From positions 1 through 54,555 of the forward strand of contig CANLJX010000004.1 of NCBI GenBank assembly GCA_947491545.1: a stretch of DNA of 54,555 nt, written 5' to 3'. Both the position numbers and the translations under genes were made by a program. The DNA comes from Deltaproteobacteria bacterium (GTDB lineage: Bacteria; Bdellovibrionota_C; UBA2361; OMII01). Below are positions 34,373 through 42,258 of the stretch, piece by piece; position 1 is the first letter of the stretch, and each line of letters starts with the position of its first letter. The notes under the pieces were generated by a model. It had not been told where the DNA came from. It did no database searches and saw only the letters and a list, made by a program, of their open reading frames with translations.

Positions 34373-34813
34373 ATGAAACTTACCAACAAGTCTGAGTATG
34401 CGCTCTTGGCCCTAACAGAGTTGGCTCGCAACTACGGCAAGGGGCTGGTTTCTGGGGATGATCTCGCCGAGCGCCAGGGGGTGCCGAAGCGCTTCCTCCA
34501 GCAGATCCTCTTCGGACTCAAGCGTGCTGGGTACGTTCGATCAGTGAAAGGGCAGGATGGGGGATACGAGCTCTCCAAGGACCCCTCCGCAGTTACGGTT
34601 GCAGAGATCGTTCGATTCTTCGAGGGGCCTCTGGCTCCCACGACCTCGGTGAGCAAAAACTTCTATGAGCCGAGCCCAATCGAGCGCGAGAAGGGGCTGA
34701 TGGGACTCTTTGCGCGTATTCGCAACGAGGTGGCCAGTATTCTTGAGGCGACTACGTTGGCGGAGGTTAGCGGCGTTCGCCGCAGCTCTGGCAGTCGATC
34801 TAAGCGACGGTAG
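34373..34813 (+). CDS. Rrf2 family transcriptional regulator without cysteines
   Basis: A 146-residue winged-helix protein. The start MKLTNKSEYALLALTELA, the helix-turn-helix region VPKRFLQQILFGLKRAGYVRSVKGQDGGYEL and the VTVAEIVRFFEGPL segment are standard Rrf2 features. The Fe-S-ligating cysteines of IscR, NsrR and RsrR are absent, and there are no cysteines at all. That fits CymR-like members, which control cysteine metabolism. The divergent cysteine dioxygenase makes a cysteine-sensing role plausible. The C terminus is basic (SGSRSKRR). No good ribosome-binding site is seen, because the operator-like palindrome abuts the ATG. Confidence 0.9.
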   Translation: MKLTNKSEYALLALTELARNYGKGLVSGDDLAERQGVPKRFLQQILFGLKRAGYVRSVKGQDGGYELSKDPSAVTVAEIVRFFEGPLAPTTSVSKNFYEPSPIEREKGLMGLFARIRNEVASILEATTLAEVSGVRRSSGSRSKRR

Positions 34814-34875
34814 CGAGAAAGTCGCGAAAGGAAGGGGCTCCTTTGTTTACGCGATTTGCGCGAAGACATTTATTT

Positions 34876-34944
34876 ACAACGAGAGCGGCGAGGGGAAGCC
34901 CCTTGTTTCTACCCATCTCTCGTTGTCCTCGCTGAACTCTTTGT
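34876..34944. repeat. ACAAAGAG palindromic repeat, copy 7
   Basis: The left arm reads ACAACGAGAGCGGCGAGG (one change from consensus). The inner hairpin is GGGGAAGCCCC and the right arm is CCTCGCTGAACTCTTTGTG. Confidence 0.8.
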
Positions 34945-35023
34945 GCAATTCCTTCTGTTGCTATCTGGCGAAAGAAGGGGGCTGGTACCTGTATGTGCGC
35001 GATTTGTGTGAGGACATTAATTA

Positions 35024-35102
35024 ACAAAGAGAGCGGCGAGAGCGGTGAGGGGAAGCCCCTTGTTCCTGCCCATCTCCGGTTGCCCTCGCTGAACTCTTTG
35101 TG
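35024..35102. repeat. ACAAAGAG palindromic repeat, copy 8
   Basis: The left arm is ACAAAGAGAGCGGCGAGAGC, the inner hairpin GGGGAAGCCCC and the right arm CCCTCGCTGAACTCTTTGTG. The flanks match those of copy 7, showing a tandem duplication. Confidence 0.8.
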
Positions 35103-35117
35103 CAATTACTAATGTCG

Positions 35118-35768
35118 CTAGCTGTCCAAGAAATTCCCCTTCCGCAGAAATAAAGCCGAGAGCCTTGCAGCTTCACTGCTGAAAGGAAACAGCGCATGCA
35201 GCATGAAGCGCTTCGCACGGCCCTCTGCGCTGCCAAGCGTCGCCTCACGGACCGTAACAACACCATCGTTGTCCTCGCCAAAGAGCGGCATAAAGCCGAG
35301 GCGCGAGCCGCCCGAACCTACGACGCAGCCTATGGAAATCTGTTTCGGCTGCTCGGGCAACTGGAGTTCTGCGAGCTGCGCTAGCACCGGACCGAAGAGT
35401 GCGCGGAACGGTCGTGCACGGTTGAGAAAAGCAGCGATTGAAGCGCCCCCGTGAGGTGAGCCGAGGGTAACGAGCCGATGCAGCGGCGCAGGCGAGTCTC
35501 CACGGGCGTCGAGAGCTCTCACCACGATTCCGCCGAGCGAGTGCCCAACGAAAGACACGGGCTCTCCGCGAGCTTTTTCGCCGACAAAGAGAGCGAGCTG
35601 CTCGACGATCTGCTCAAGCGTTAGGCGCCGTGAACGGTAGTCGAACGTATGCACACTAGCCTCAGGCAAGAGACGCCGAAGCCGCGGAGCGAGCAGAAAC
35701 ATGTCATGCCGCGAGCGGGCGAGGCCGTGCACCAAGATGGTGTGAGGCGCGACGGAATGGCGCTCCAT
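35118..35768 (-). CDS. alpha/beta-hydrolase, lipase/PGAP1-like
   Basis: A 216-residue protein with the alpha/beta hydrolase pattern of small lipases: ILVHGLARSRHDM at the oxyanion region, the nucleophile motif FVGHSLGGIVVRAL (Ser near residue 97), VTLGSPHGG, a candidate Asp in FGEDNDGVV and a candidate His in MLHALFPFS. It has no signal peptide, so it is probably cytoplasmic. The ATG directly follows the stop of the FAH-family gene upstream (TAGATG), so the two are translationally coupled. The substrate is unknown. Confidence 0.85.
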   Translation of the reverse strand: MERHSVAPHTILVHGLARSRHDMFLLAPRLRRLLPEASVHTFDYRSRRLTLEQIVEQLALFVGEKARGEPVSFVGHSLGGIVVRALDARGDSPAPLHRLVTLGSPHGGASIAAFLNRARPFRALFGPVLAQLAELQLPEQPKQISIGCVVGSGGSRLGFMPLFGEDNDGVVTVREATLGSAEGRAKRFMLHALFPFSSEAARLSALFLRKGNFLDS

Positions 35769-36623
35769 CTACCCCCGGCTCCTCACCTCGTTACGGCATG
35801 CTCCGAGCCCCGATACAGAGTACTCGATAACGTCCCCGGCCCGGAGAAATCGGGGTGGTTTCATCCCGGCGCCAACGCCAGCCGGGGTTCCCGTGCTGAT
35901 GACGTCACCAGGCAGCAACGTCATAAAGTGCGAGATGTACGACACGAGGAAGGGAACCTTGAAGATCATGTCGGCAGTGCTGCCGTCTTGAACCCTTTCG
36001 CCGTTAAGGGAGAGCTTTAGAGAAAACCCGCTTGAGTCCGGAACTTCATCGGTCGTTGCGAGGAAGGGGCCAAACGGGGCAAAAGTGTCACAGCTCTTTC
36101 CCTTGATAAACTGCCCGCCGCGCTCCTTCTGGAATGCTCGTTCGCTGACGTCGTTCATGATGCAGAACCCAGCCAGATGCAAGAGCGCGCTTTCTTCGCT
36201 GATGCACGATGCCCGCTGGCCTACTACGAGCGCAAGCTCAACCTCCCAATCAGCTTTCGCTGCACCGATCGGCAGCACTATCGGATCAAATGCTCCACAC
36301 ATAGCGGTCGTCGCTTTTGCGAAGATCATCGGCTCTGGCGGCAGAGGTGAGGCAGTTTCAGCGGCGTGGTCGCTGTAGTTAAGCCCCACGCAGATAATCT
36401 TGCTCGGCCGAGCTACCGGAGGCGCTACGCGCGCATCGGCTGTCACTCTCGGTGCGCTAGCAACATTCTGTGCAAGCCACGCTCTAAGGCGCGCGACGCC
36501 AGCAGAGCCGAAAAACTCCTCGTCAAAGTCGCGAAAGGCATCGGAAACATCGACCCGCTCGTTAGCTCCTAACAACACAGCGGGTCTCTCGTCACCAATC
36601 TCCCCGAATCGGCACAGTTTCAT
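35769..36623 (-). CDS. fumarylacetoacetate hydrolase family protein
   Basis: A 284-residue cytoplasmic enzyme of the FAH superfamily, whose members cleave or decarboxylate beta-dicarbonyl compounds using Mg2+. Typical segments are ICVGLNYSDHAAE, PMIFAKATTAMCG, ADWEVELALVVG with two metal-binding Glu residues, IMNDVSERAFQ and FIKGKSCDTFAPFGP. The closing PGDVISTGTPAGVG is also present. Length is normal for single-domain bacterial members (acylpyruvase, oxaloacetate decarboxylase or homoprotocatechuate-type isomerase). The exact reaction is not decidable. It is coupled with the lipase-like gene downstream. Confidence 0.92.
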   Translation of the reverse strand: MKLCRFGEIGDERPAVLLGANERVDVSDAFRDFDEEFFGSAGVARLRAWLAQNVASAPRVTADARVAPPVARPSKIICVGLNYSDHAAETASPLPPEPMIFAKATTAMCGAFDPIVLPIGAAKADWEVELALVVGQRASCISEESALLHLAGFCIMNDVSERAFQKERGGQFIKGKSCDTFAPFGPFLATTDEVPDSSGFSLKLSLNGERVQDGSTADMIFKVPFLVSYISHFMTLLPGDVISTGTPAGVGAGMKPPRFLRAGDVIEYSVSGLGACRNEVRSRG

Positions 36624-36679
36624 GGGCAGAGTTCCTGATGAAGCAGAGCAGCGTGCTCGTGCAGCCGCCGCTCGGCTCC

Positions 36680-37237
36680 TTAGGCAGCGACGAGGCTGGA
36701 GAGATCAACTGGCTGGTACGTTGAGGGCTTGCGAACCTTCCCGCGAGTGTCTTTCCCGACAGCGAAGAAAACGCCGTCGACTTTGAGCACTTCAACTTTC
36801 ACCACCTCGGCAGGCCAGCTTACTTCAAGCTCGCAGTGCCACTCGTGGCTCTCAAGTTCGCGCTCTGCGCCACTCCACTTTTCGAGGCGCACAAACTTTT
36901 CGAGGTTGTTGTCGCACACGAGGTCAAATCCCGCTTCGAGCGGGATGCCGAAGGCGCAAGCATTCCAGTACATCGTGTAAGCGACATCGGCGAGGCCGTC
37001 GACCATCTCAACCGGGTCGGGCTCTGCCTTCGCCTCGTAGCTTAAGCTGTCAGGCGCGGTAATTGGGGTTCCGTTCACCACTGGTGTGACACCGAGCCCG
37101 TGAATGACGTACTCAAGAACCTCCGAAAGCAGAAGCTGGGCGCCGAGCGCACGAATTTTAGGGTCTCCGGTCTCAAGCTTTGAGCGGGTCTTTTGCCCTG
37201 CTAGGGTCATAAAGGCTTCGATCTTTGATGCGTCCAT
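36680..37237 (-). CDS. MazG/PRA-PH-like nucleotide pyrophosphohydrolase
   Basis: A 185-residue protein. The all-alpha NTP-pyrophosphohydrolase signature is visible: ExxE in LLLSEVLEYV, followed by ExxD in VEMVDGLADVAYTMYW and NNLEKFV. These carboxylates bind Mg2+, and the family cleaves nucleoside triphosphates to monophosphates. It differs from HisE, HisI and classical MazG in carrying extra C-terminal beta-rich residues with KDTRGKVRKPSTYQPVDL, a motif known from phage-type MazG-like proteins. It lies 56 bases upstream of the FAH gene on the same strand. Confidence 0.82.
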   Translation of the reverse strand: MDASKIEAFMTLAGQKTRSKLETGDPKIRALGAQLLLSEVLEYVIHGLGVTPVVNGTPITAPDSLSYEAKAEPDPVEMVDGLADVAYTMYWNACAFGIPLEAGFDLVCDNNLEKFVRLEKWSGAERELESHEWHCELEVSWPAEVVKVEVLKVDGVFFAVGKDTRGKVRKPSTYQPVDLSSLVAA

Positions 37238-37411
37238 AAACTCCTCTCTAACAGCATCGGTTATACCGTTGCTGGGTTATGGGGTCTATGGCGATCCGTT
37301 GGACGGAGGGCGTTTCGCCGCTAACAGGGCGCAGTGGCAATGACTACGTGCAGTCAGGGAGGCGATAGAGCAAGCCAAAGCAATGAGGAGAGAATGGAGG
37401 GGTGGACATCG

Positions 37412-37461
37412 AAGGTTTTGGAACCTTTCAGTATAATGCCGCCCCCGGAGAAGAGTTCTCC
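37412..37461. terminator. two adjacent hairpins beyond the 37472 gene
   Basis: AAGGTT-TTGG-AACCTT (37412-37427) and GGAGAA-GAG-TTCTCC (37447-37461) lie just after the stop of the minus-strand gene. Neither is followed by a clear T-run on the minus strand, so termination is a guess. Confidence 0.35.
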
Positions 37462-37471
37462 TATTAACGGA

Positions 37472-38047
37472 TTACTTGAAACGAATAGGAATTCCGAAGA
37501 AGTTCCCACCGTAGCGGTTTGTCTGGAACATGGGCCCGTTGAAACCGTTTCGACCAGCCTGGAAGCCGGCAAACGAGACGGTTCCATTTTTCCCGATGTA
37601 CGGCGCGGTCATGTTGGTCCGGTAGGACCCACGATGGGGGACGAAGGCATTCTGCCCTGGCGTCAACCCGCCGTATTGCTGAAACCACCCAACTTGGTTG
37701 GGGAGGTTTCCGCCACCCAAACGCTGCCCCCCTTGGCTGTAGGATCCCCTAGACCAGTCGGTCGCAGGGCCCGCATTGCTGTTGGGGCGATAAACACCTC
37801 CGGAGCGTGGCACCGGGGGTTCGGAAACATCTGCTCGCGCAGGCTCCCCTTTCTTGATCAGAGCGTCTCTCCTTTTCTGGAGGGACTCGATCTGAGCCAT
37901 CAGCTTCTTCTTGGTATCCGGGTCGGCTTTCGCCGCCTGGACGCCAAGTTGATAGATGCGGTACCCGATCTCATCCACCGTTTCCTGCGCACGCAGGGTG
38001 GTGGAGGACAAAATCATCGCCAGCACAATAAAAACGATCTTCTTCAT
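37472..38047 (-). CDS. secreted Gly/Asn-rich protein of unknown function
   Basis: A 191-residue protein with a signal peptide (MKKIVFIVLAMILSSTTLRAQ). A helical stretch (residues about 24-65, EIGYRIYQLGVQAAKADPDT) is followed by a low-complexity region rich in Gly, Asn, Gln and aromatic residues (GGQRLGGGNLPNQVGWFQQYGG) with no cysteine. AGGGG lies eight bases before the ATG. The plus-strand open frame over the same DNA has no such signals and is rejected. I do not recognise a family. Confidence 0.7.
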   Translation of the reverse strand: MKKIVFIVLAMILSSTTLRAQETVDEIGYRIYQLGVQAAKADPDTKKKLMAQIESLQKRRDALIKKGEPARADVSEPPVPRSGGVYRPNSNAGPATDWSRGSYSQGGQRLGGGNLPNQVGWFQQYGGLTPGQNAFVPHRGSYRTNMTAPYIGKNGTVSFAGFQAGRNGFNGPMFQTNRYGGNFFGIPIRFK

Positions 38048-38070
38048 TTGATCCCCTTTCTAGGGTCTAG

Positions 38071-38226
38071 AGAGAACGTCCGGTCTTACTGCAACCACTG
38101 CAGCTCCAGGACGCCATCGCCGACACAGCAGCGTGTCTAGCCAAGGCGGCCAAGAGCTACCAAAAAACCATCGACTTCGATGTCTCTACCCGTATGGAGA
38201 TTTCAAATGAACCGGAGAGTATATGA
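38071..38226 (+). other. short open frame without a start codon, possible gene remnant
   Basis: From the codon after a stop at 38068 to TGA at 38224 the frame is open for 51 codons. It reads with a protein-like composition (DAIADTAACLAKAAKSYQKT). No ATG or GTG lies at its beginning. Its TGA overlaps the ATG of the next small frame (ATGA). It may be a remnant or chance. Confidence 0.2.
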
Positions 38227-38351
38227 TAACTTCAGTCCAATCCGTCGCGTATGGTGCGCGAATCAAAACCTCAAAGCAAGCCGCACCAGCAGCTCCTAGC
38301 TGTAACCTGTCTGGATTAGACCGGAATAGAACTGCGGAAAAGCCTAGCTAA
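38223..38351 (+). CDS. small open reading frame, 42 residues, unknown
   Basis: ATG at 38223 with GGAGAG just upstream gives a 42-residue product (MITSVQSVAYGARIKTSKQ then an Ala/Pro-rich stretch and SGLDRNRTAEKPS). Its stop overlaps the 3' end of the minus-strand gene at 38344. It lies in an otherwise empty 296-bp gap and shares an ATGA overlap with the frame before it. I recognise no family, and spurious origin is quite possible. Confidence 0.25.
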   Translation: MITSVQSVAYGARIKTSKQAAPAAPSCNLSGLDRNRTAEKPS

Positions 38352-40596
38352 CGTTGCGCGCGGCTGAGGCACGGAAATAATCGACTTCGGAGCCGTAACG
38401 AGCGTGGAGACGCCTCAAGCAACCCGGAATACTAGTCAGGAGCCGCACCAATTTGAGGGTGCCCTCTGCCCGTGCCACAGAGAGCTCATGGCTGAGCTCG
38501 TTCAGCAATCGAATGGAGACCTCCGGGCGCTCGTTGACGGCCCTGGCCACCTGCTCCGATAGGTGATTCTTTCGCACTGGGCCAAGGATGGTGTTGCGGG
38601 CACTAATGACGTCCCGGAGATCCGCGAAGTGTCCGAGTTGGGTCCTGAGACTCTCGATTTTCGCTTCGGTGCTTGAAGCGTCAGCAATCTCGGCGTTGAA
38701 TGCCTCAGTGATTAAATTAACGTATCCCCGAGCTAAGGCGTCAGCTGAGCGGAGGTACTGAGTGCGAACGAGCGAATCTTCGGGAGCGGTTGTCGCAAGA
38801 GCGAGAAAGCGATCGAGCTCCGCAACGAAGAGCTGCACGTCTCCATCGTTGAAAGACTTTGAGAGCAACTCGATGGAGGAACTAGACTCAGACTCCGAGG
38901 CCTCAGTCGCAGCCTTATGAATGTAATCATAGAAATCTCGGAGCGCCTTTTCGATATCGTTGTCACCGAACGTTAGCGGGAACTGTTTTGCTTTTTCGAG
39001 GATAGCAGCGGTGGAATCTCCGTTAAGCTCCAACGCTTGGAAGCCGCGGGAGAGAGATGGGGCTACGTCAGTTGCCAAAGTGCCCATCAGGTCGGCTAGG
39101 GGACGAAACTCAAGGTGTGGCTGAAGCGCTTGCGCACCACTCCCAAGATTCTCAGAGTCCCTAATCATGCGGCTACAGTCGCCGATGACTGTTGGCGGCC
39201 GCTCCTTGAGAAGAACCGTCAATCGAGTTCCAAAAGTGTGGAAGATGACGAATAGGCCGCGAGCGACGGTTGCCTTAAGCTCCGGCCCTGCATCAGCCCA
39301 CAACTCTCGCCGCCCTGCCAGCGAGCGTTGCGACCACGAAGCTGCTGCCTTGACCATTTGTATCCAAGTCGGGGTGACGAGTTGCGCGTTGTACTCTGGG
39401 CGCTGCGCAAGCTCGGCCTGCGTCGCTTGGCATCCGAGAGAGACTGCAAACGTCATCGCCCCTTCGCGAGTTCCGTGGTAGTGCAGCCGAGAGAGCAGCG
39501 ATACGACGGAAGCAATGCCTTCCGGAAAACGCTCTGTGTGGGCCGGATCGAGGGACGCCAGCTCGTGTGCGGATACTGGAAGAGCGTCAACGAGGCTCTC
39601 CAGTAGTTCGTCGGTGGGGCTGTCGTCGGGCGTGGTCCAGGCCTTCTCTTTTTTTAGGAACTCGGCGGCGCAGCGAGATTCTAGGACCCGAATCGGAAGT
39701 TCGAGGGCTAGATTCGGTGCGATTGCCGCGTACCCGCCTCCTGTCCTTGCGCCCCTAAGCAGGGCCGCGAGCCCCGGCTTCTGTCCTGGCGGCGAAGACT
39801 TGTTGGTACGAGGGAGGGGGGACAGATGGGATGGAGGGCTCCTATCGAGGCGTCCGTGTTGGAGAAGCGACAAGACATCATCCTGTAGAGCAGTGCATGC
39901 TTCGGCAGCATCAAAGTCAGCGCGGCTAAGAGCAGCGTCCGAGCCTTCCTGCAACTTGGCCGCCAAGCCCTCAAGGGCTGGCGTGCCTAGATCGCAAAGC
40001 TGCGAATGCGTGAAGGTGTCTGGTGACAGCCAGTGAATCGCACGGAGTTCGCACAGGGCGTTGATCGTCCGATTCGTTACAGACGAGGCATCCTTCGGAT
40101 TAGTTGAGGCGCCGGTTGAGCTTAAGCGCCGCACTTCTTTCTCCGCCGTATCTCTCCGGCTTGCGAGCTTCGCTCGTGCGGCGAACACTAACTCGGTAGT
40201 CACCGCACGCACCTCGACCTCTTTCGCATCGTCGATGCCGCGGATGATGCCAACAAGCTGCGACAGCCTGTCTGTTGAACCCTGAGGCAGGGCGCCCAGG
40301 CGAGCGAACGTCGCCAGGTCAGAGATGACGGATTCCAGCATGACCGCTTGTAGCGTTTCCTTGCCGCTGCGCGAATTTCCGTACGAGCGGGGCAGTTCGA
40401 TGAATCTCTCTTTTGCGGCTAGCTCATTTGCCTCGGGAGTGACGGCGAATGAGGAGAGAAGCTCGGCGGAACGCGTGGGGAGGAGAATCCGTAGCCGGTC
40501 GGCAGCATGACCAGGTACCAATGGAAGCGATGCCTTCGAGAGGGACGCCCCTCCACCTGCCTCTTTCTCTGGGCCCGAAGGGTCATGATGAGTCAT
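38344..40596 (-). CDS. 750-residue predominantly helical protein, unknown
   Basis: The protein has no signal peptide and no membrane segments, so it is probably cytoplasmic. It is rich in Ala, Leu, Ser and Glu, with repeated heptad-like helices (for example ELVFAARAKLASRRDTAEKEVRRL). A low-complexity Pro/Ser linker lies near residue 265-280 (HLSPLPRTNKSSPPGQKPG). Short helical segments recur, suggesting an alpha-helical-repeat scaffold, but I cannot name a domain. The C-terminal part (SEQVARAVNERPEVSIRLLNELS) is amphipathic. It lies alone on its strand, downstream of the pyruvate dehydrogenase operon. Confidence 0.65.
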   Translation of the reverse strand: MTHHDPSGPEKEAGGGASLSKASLPLVPGHAADRLRILLPTRSAELLSSFAVTPEANELAAKERFIELPRSYGNSRSGKETLQAVMLESVISDLATFARLGALPQGSTDRLSQLVGIIRGIDDAKEVEVRAVTTELVFAARAKLASRRDTAEKEVRRLSSTGASTNPKDASSVTNRTINALCELRAIHWLSPDTFTHSQLCDLGTPALEGLAAKLQEGSDAALSRADFDAAEACTALQDDVLSLLQHGRLDRSPPSHLSPLPRTNKSSPPGQKPGLAALLRGARTGGGYAAIAPNLALELPIRVLESRCAAEFLKKEKAWTTPDDSPTDELLESLVDALPVSAHELASLDPAHTERFPEGIASVVSLLSRLHYHGTREGAMTFAVSLGCQATQAELAQRPEYNAQLVTPTWIQMVKAAASWSQRSLAGRRELWADAGPELKATVARGLFVIFHTFGTRLTVLLKERPPTVIGDCSRMIRDSENLGSGAQALQPHLEFRPLADLMGTLATDVAPSLSRGFQALELNGDSTAAILEKAKQFPLTFGDNDIEKALRDFYDYIHKAATEASESESSSSIELLSKSFNDGDVQLFVAELDRFLALATTAPEDSLVRTQYLRSADALARGYVNLITEAFNAEIADASSTEAKIESLRTQLGHFADLRDVISARNTILGPVRKNHLSEQVARAVNERPEVSIRLLNELSHELSVARAEGTLKLVRLLTSIPGCLRRLHARYGSEVDYFRASAARNVS

Positions 40597-40698
40597 TCCG
40601 CGTAACTACGTTGCTCCGACAAAGAAGTCAAAATCAGATTTCCCAGCAGCAGCCGCTCGAGACGGAATCTGTCGGAATCGGTAACGCTTTGCCTGGCG

Positions 40699-41223
40699 CT
40701 AGGGTTGGGATATCGCCGTGCGGTAGGTGGCCCCGAGGCGCTGGTAGCCAAGAGCCGATTCGAGCAAGCTCTCCTCCTCCTGTGCTGTGAGGGAGCGAAC
40801 GACCTTGGCAGGTGTCCCTATCACGAGGCTGCCCGGCGGGATGATCGCGCCTTTGGGCACCAGCGCATGTGCGCCAATAATGCAGCGCTCCCCAATCTGC
40901 GCGTTGTCGAGGATCGTAGCTCCCATGCCGATTAACGAATTGTCGCCGATAGAGCAGCCGTGCACGATTGCGCGGTGGCCGACCGTTACGTTCTTGCCAA
41001 TTACCGCATCCGACATGCCGTGGCTTGTATGCACGAGCACGTGCTCTTGAAGGTTCGTCCCTTCGCCGACCTGTATCTTTTGGATATCGCCGCGCAGCAC
41101 TGCGTTGAAAAACACCGAGCAGCGCGCGCCGATCTCAACTTGACCGATCACCCAGGCATCTGGCGCCACGAAGCAGCTGGACTCTATGAGTGGCGTTGCG
41201 CTGCCAAACGGAATGACCGGCAT
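40699..41223 (-). CDS. gamma-class carbonic anhydrase-like protein
   Basis: A 174-residue left-handed beta-helix protein. The hexapeptide pattern (VIGQVEIGARCSVFFNAVLRGD, VGHRAIVHGCSIGDNSLIGMGA) and the three Zn/Fe ligands (His in HVLVHTSHG, GHRAIVHG) match the gamma-CA/YrdA/PaaY family. It is followed by the usual C-terminal helix. Some members are true carbonic anhydrases and others are CoA-thioesterase helpers. It lies 18 bases downstream of pdhB, so it probably forms part of that transcript. Confidence 0.9.
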   Translation of the reverse strand: MPVIPFGSATPLIESSCFVAPDAWVIGQVEIGARCSVFFNAVLRGDIQKIQVGEGTNLQEHVLVHTSHGMSDAVIGKNVTVGHRAIVHGCSIGDNSLIGMGATILDNAQIGERCIIGAHALVPKGAIIPPGSLVIGTPAKVVRSLTAQEEESLLESALGYQRLGATYRTAISQP

Positions 41224-41241
41224 AGGGTTCTACGACCCGGC

Positions 41242-42258
41242 TTAGGCGCAGACGTCGCGGATAGCCTGCATGACCCTCTCCTTGCTCGGGAGGAGCACTA
41301 CTTCGAGCGCCTTGGAGTACGGCATCGGAGCCTCAAGTGACGAAACGACGCCAACTGGCGCATCGAGCTCGTCAAATATAGAGCTGTTGATCACGTGCGC
41401 CAGGTAGGCACCGTAGCTAGCAACCTCGTGCTGCTCCTGAATGACGACACAGCGGTGCGTCTTGGCAACGGAGGTGAGAAGCGTTTCACGATCGAGTGGA
41501 CGCAGCGTCAGAAGGTCTATTACTTCGCACGAAATGCCTTCCTGAGCCATCGCCTCAGCAACTTCGAGGGTGAGGAAGAGGTTCTTCGACCAAGTAACAA
41601 GGGTAACATCCGTTCCCTCGCGCTTAATGTCCGCCTTTCCGATCGGAACAAGGTATTCGCCTTCTGGAACTGGGCCGCGCTTTCCGTAGGTAAGTTCTGA
41701 CTCAAAGAATACCACCGGATTATCGTTGCGGATGGCGCTCTTCAAGAGGCCCTTCATGTCGTACGGAGTTGCCGGAGCGAGAACGATCAGACCTGGCGTG
41801 TACGCGTAGAACTGCTCAAACGAGTTTGCGTGCTGAGCGCCGAGCTGAAACGCTGCGCCGCCGGCTCCGCGGAACACGATTGGGCAGGAGATCTGGCCTG
41901 CCGACATGAGCCGAGACTTCGCCGCAGTGTTGAGGATCTGGTCGATCGCGCACAGCGAGAAGTTGAACGTCATGAACTCAACGATCGGCCGCAAGCCCGC
42001 CATTGCAGCGCCGATGCCGATCCCCGCAAAGCCGTTCTCAGCGATCGGAGCGTCAATAACACGCTTCGGGCCGAACTGCTCCTGCATGCCACGCGAGCAC
42101 TTGTAGGCGCCGTTGTAGCCGCCGACCTCCTCGCCGACGAGGAAGACGCGGTCGTCACGCAGCATCTCTTCCGTCATCGCCTCCTGGAGGGCGTCACGGA
42201 TCTGTATCTCTCGAACTGCGGACTGGTTCTGTGTGTCGGTAAGCATAGCGTTAGACAT
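41242..42258 (-). CDS. pdhB: pyruvate dehydrogenase E1 component, beta subunit
   Basis: The product is 338 residues from the ATG at 42258, and it forms an alpha2-beta2 heterotetramer with the E1 alpha subunit. Visible are EIQIRDALQEAMTEEM at the N terminus, VGEEVGGYNGAYKCSRGM, APIAENGFAGIGIGAAMAGLRP, and the C-terminal regulatory/catalytic domain VTLVTWSKNLFLTLEVAEAM with VIDLLTLRPLD and IQEQHEVASYGAYLA. The ATG overlaps the stop of pdhA by eight bases (ATGTCTAA), so the two are coupled. A longer in-frame extension to 42351 would overlap pdhA and is unlikely. Confidence 0.95.
   Translation of the reverse strand: MSNAMLTDTQNQSAVREIQIRDALQEAMTEEMLRDDRVFLVGEEVGGYNGAYKCSRGMQEQFGPKRVIDAPIAENGFAGIGIGAAMAGLRPIVEFMTFNFSLCAIDQILNTAAKSRLMSAGQISCPIVFRGAGGAAFQLGAQHANSFEQFYAYTPGLIVLAPATPYDMKGLLKSAIRNDNPVVFFESELTYGKRGPVPEGEYLVPIGKADIKREGTDVTLVTWSKNLFLTLEVAEAMAQEGISCEVIDLLTLRPLDRETLLTSVAKTHRCVVIQEQHEVASYGAYLAHVINSSIFDELDAPVGVVSSLEAPMPYSKALEVVLLPSKERVMQAIRDVCA

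Larger units (their letters stand above)
34814..35117. other. 304-bp convergent gap holding two tandem repeat units
   Basis: Two units of about 150 bp, each with GCGATTTG(C/T)G(C/T)GA(A/G)GACATT followed by an ACAAAGAG palindrome, fill the space between convergent stops. No gene is visible. Confidence 0.75.

Noticed and set aside
33137-35102. CRISPR array
   Set aside because: The palindromic repeats are spaced irregularly (about 100 bp to kilobases), vary in the centre, and have no cas genes nearby.
37334-38140. 268-codon plus-strand open frame over 37472-38047
   Set aside because: The minus-strand frame has a signal peptide and a good ribosome-binding site. The plus frame has neither.
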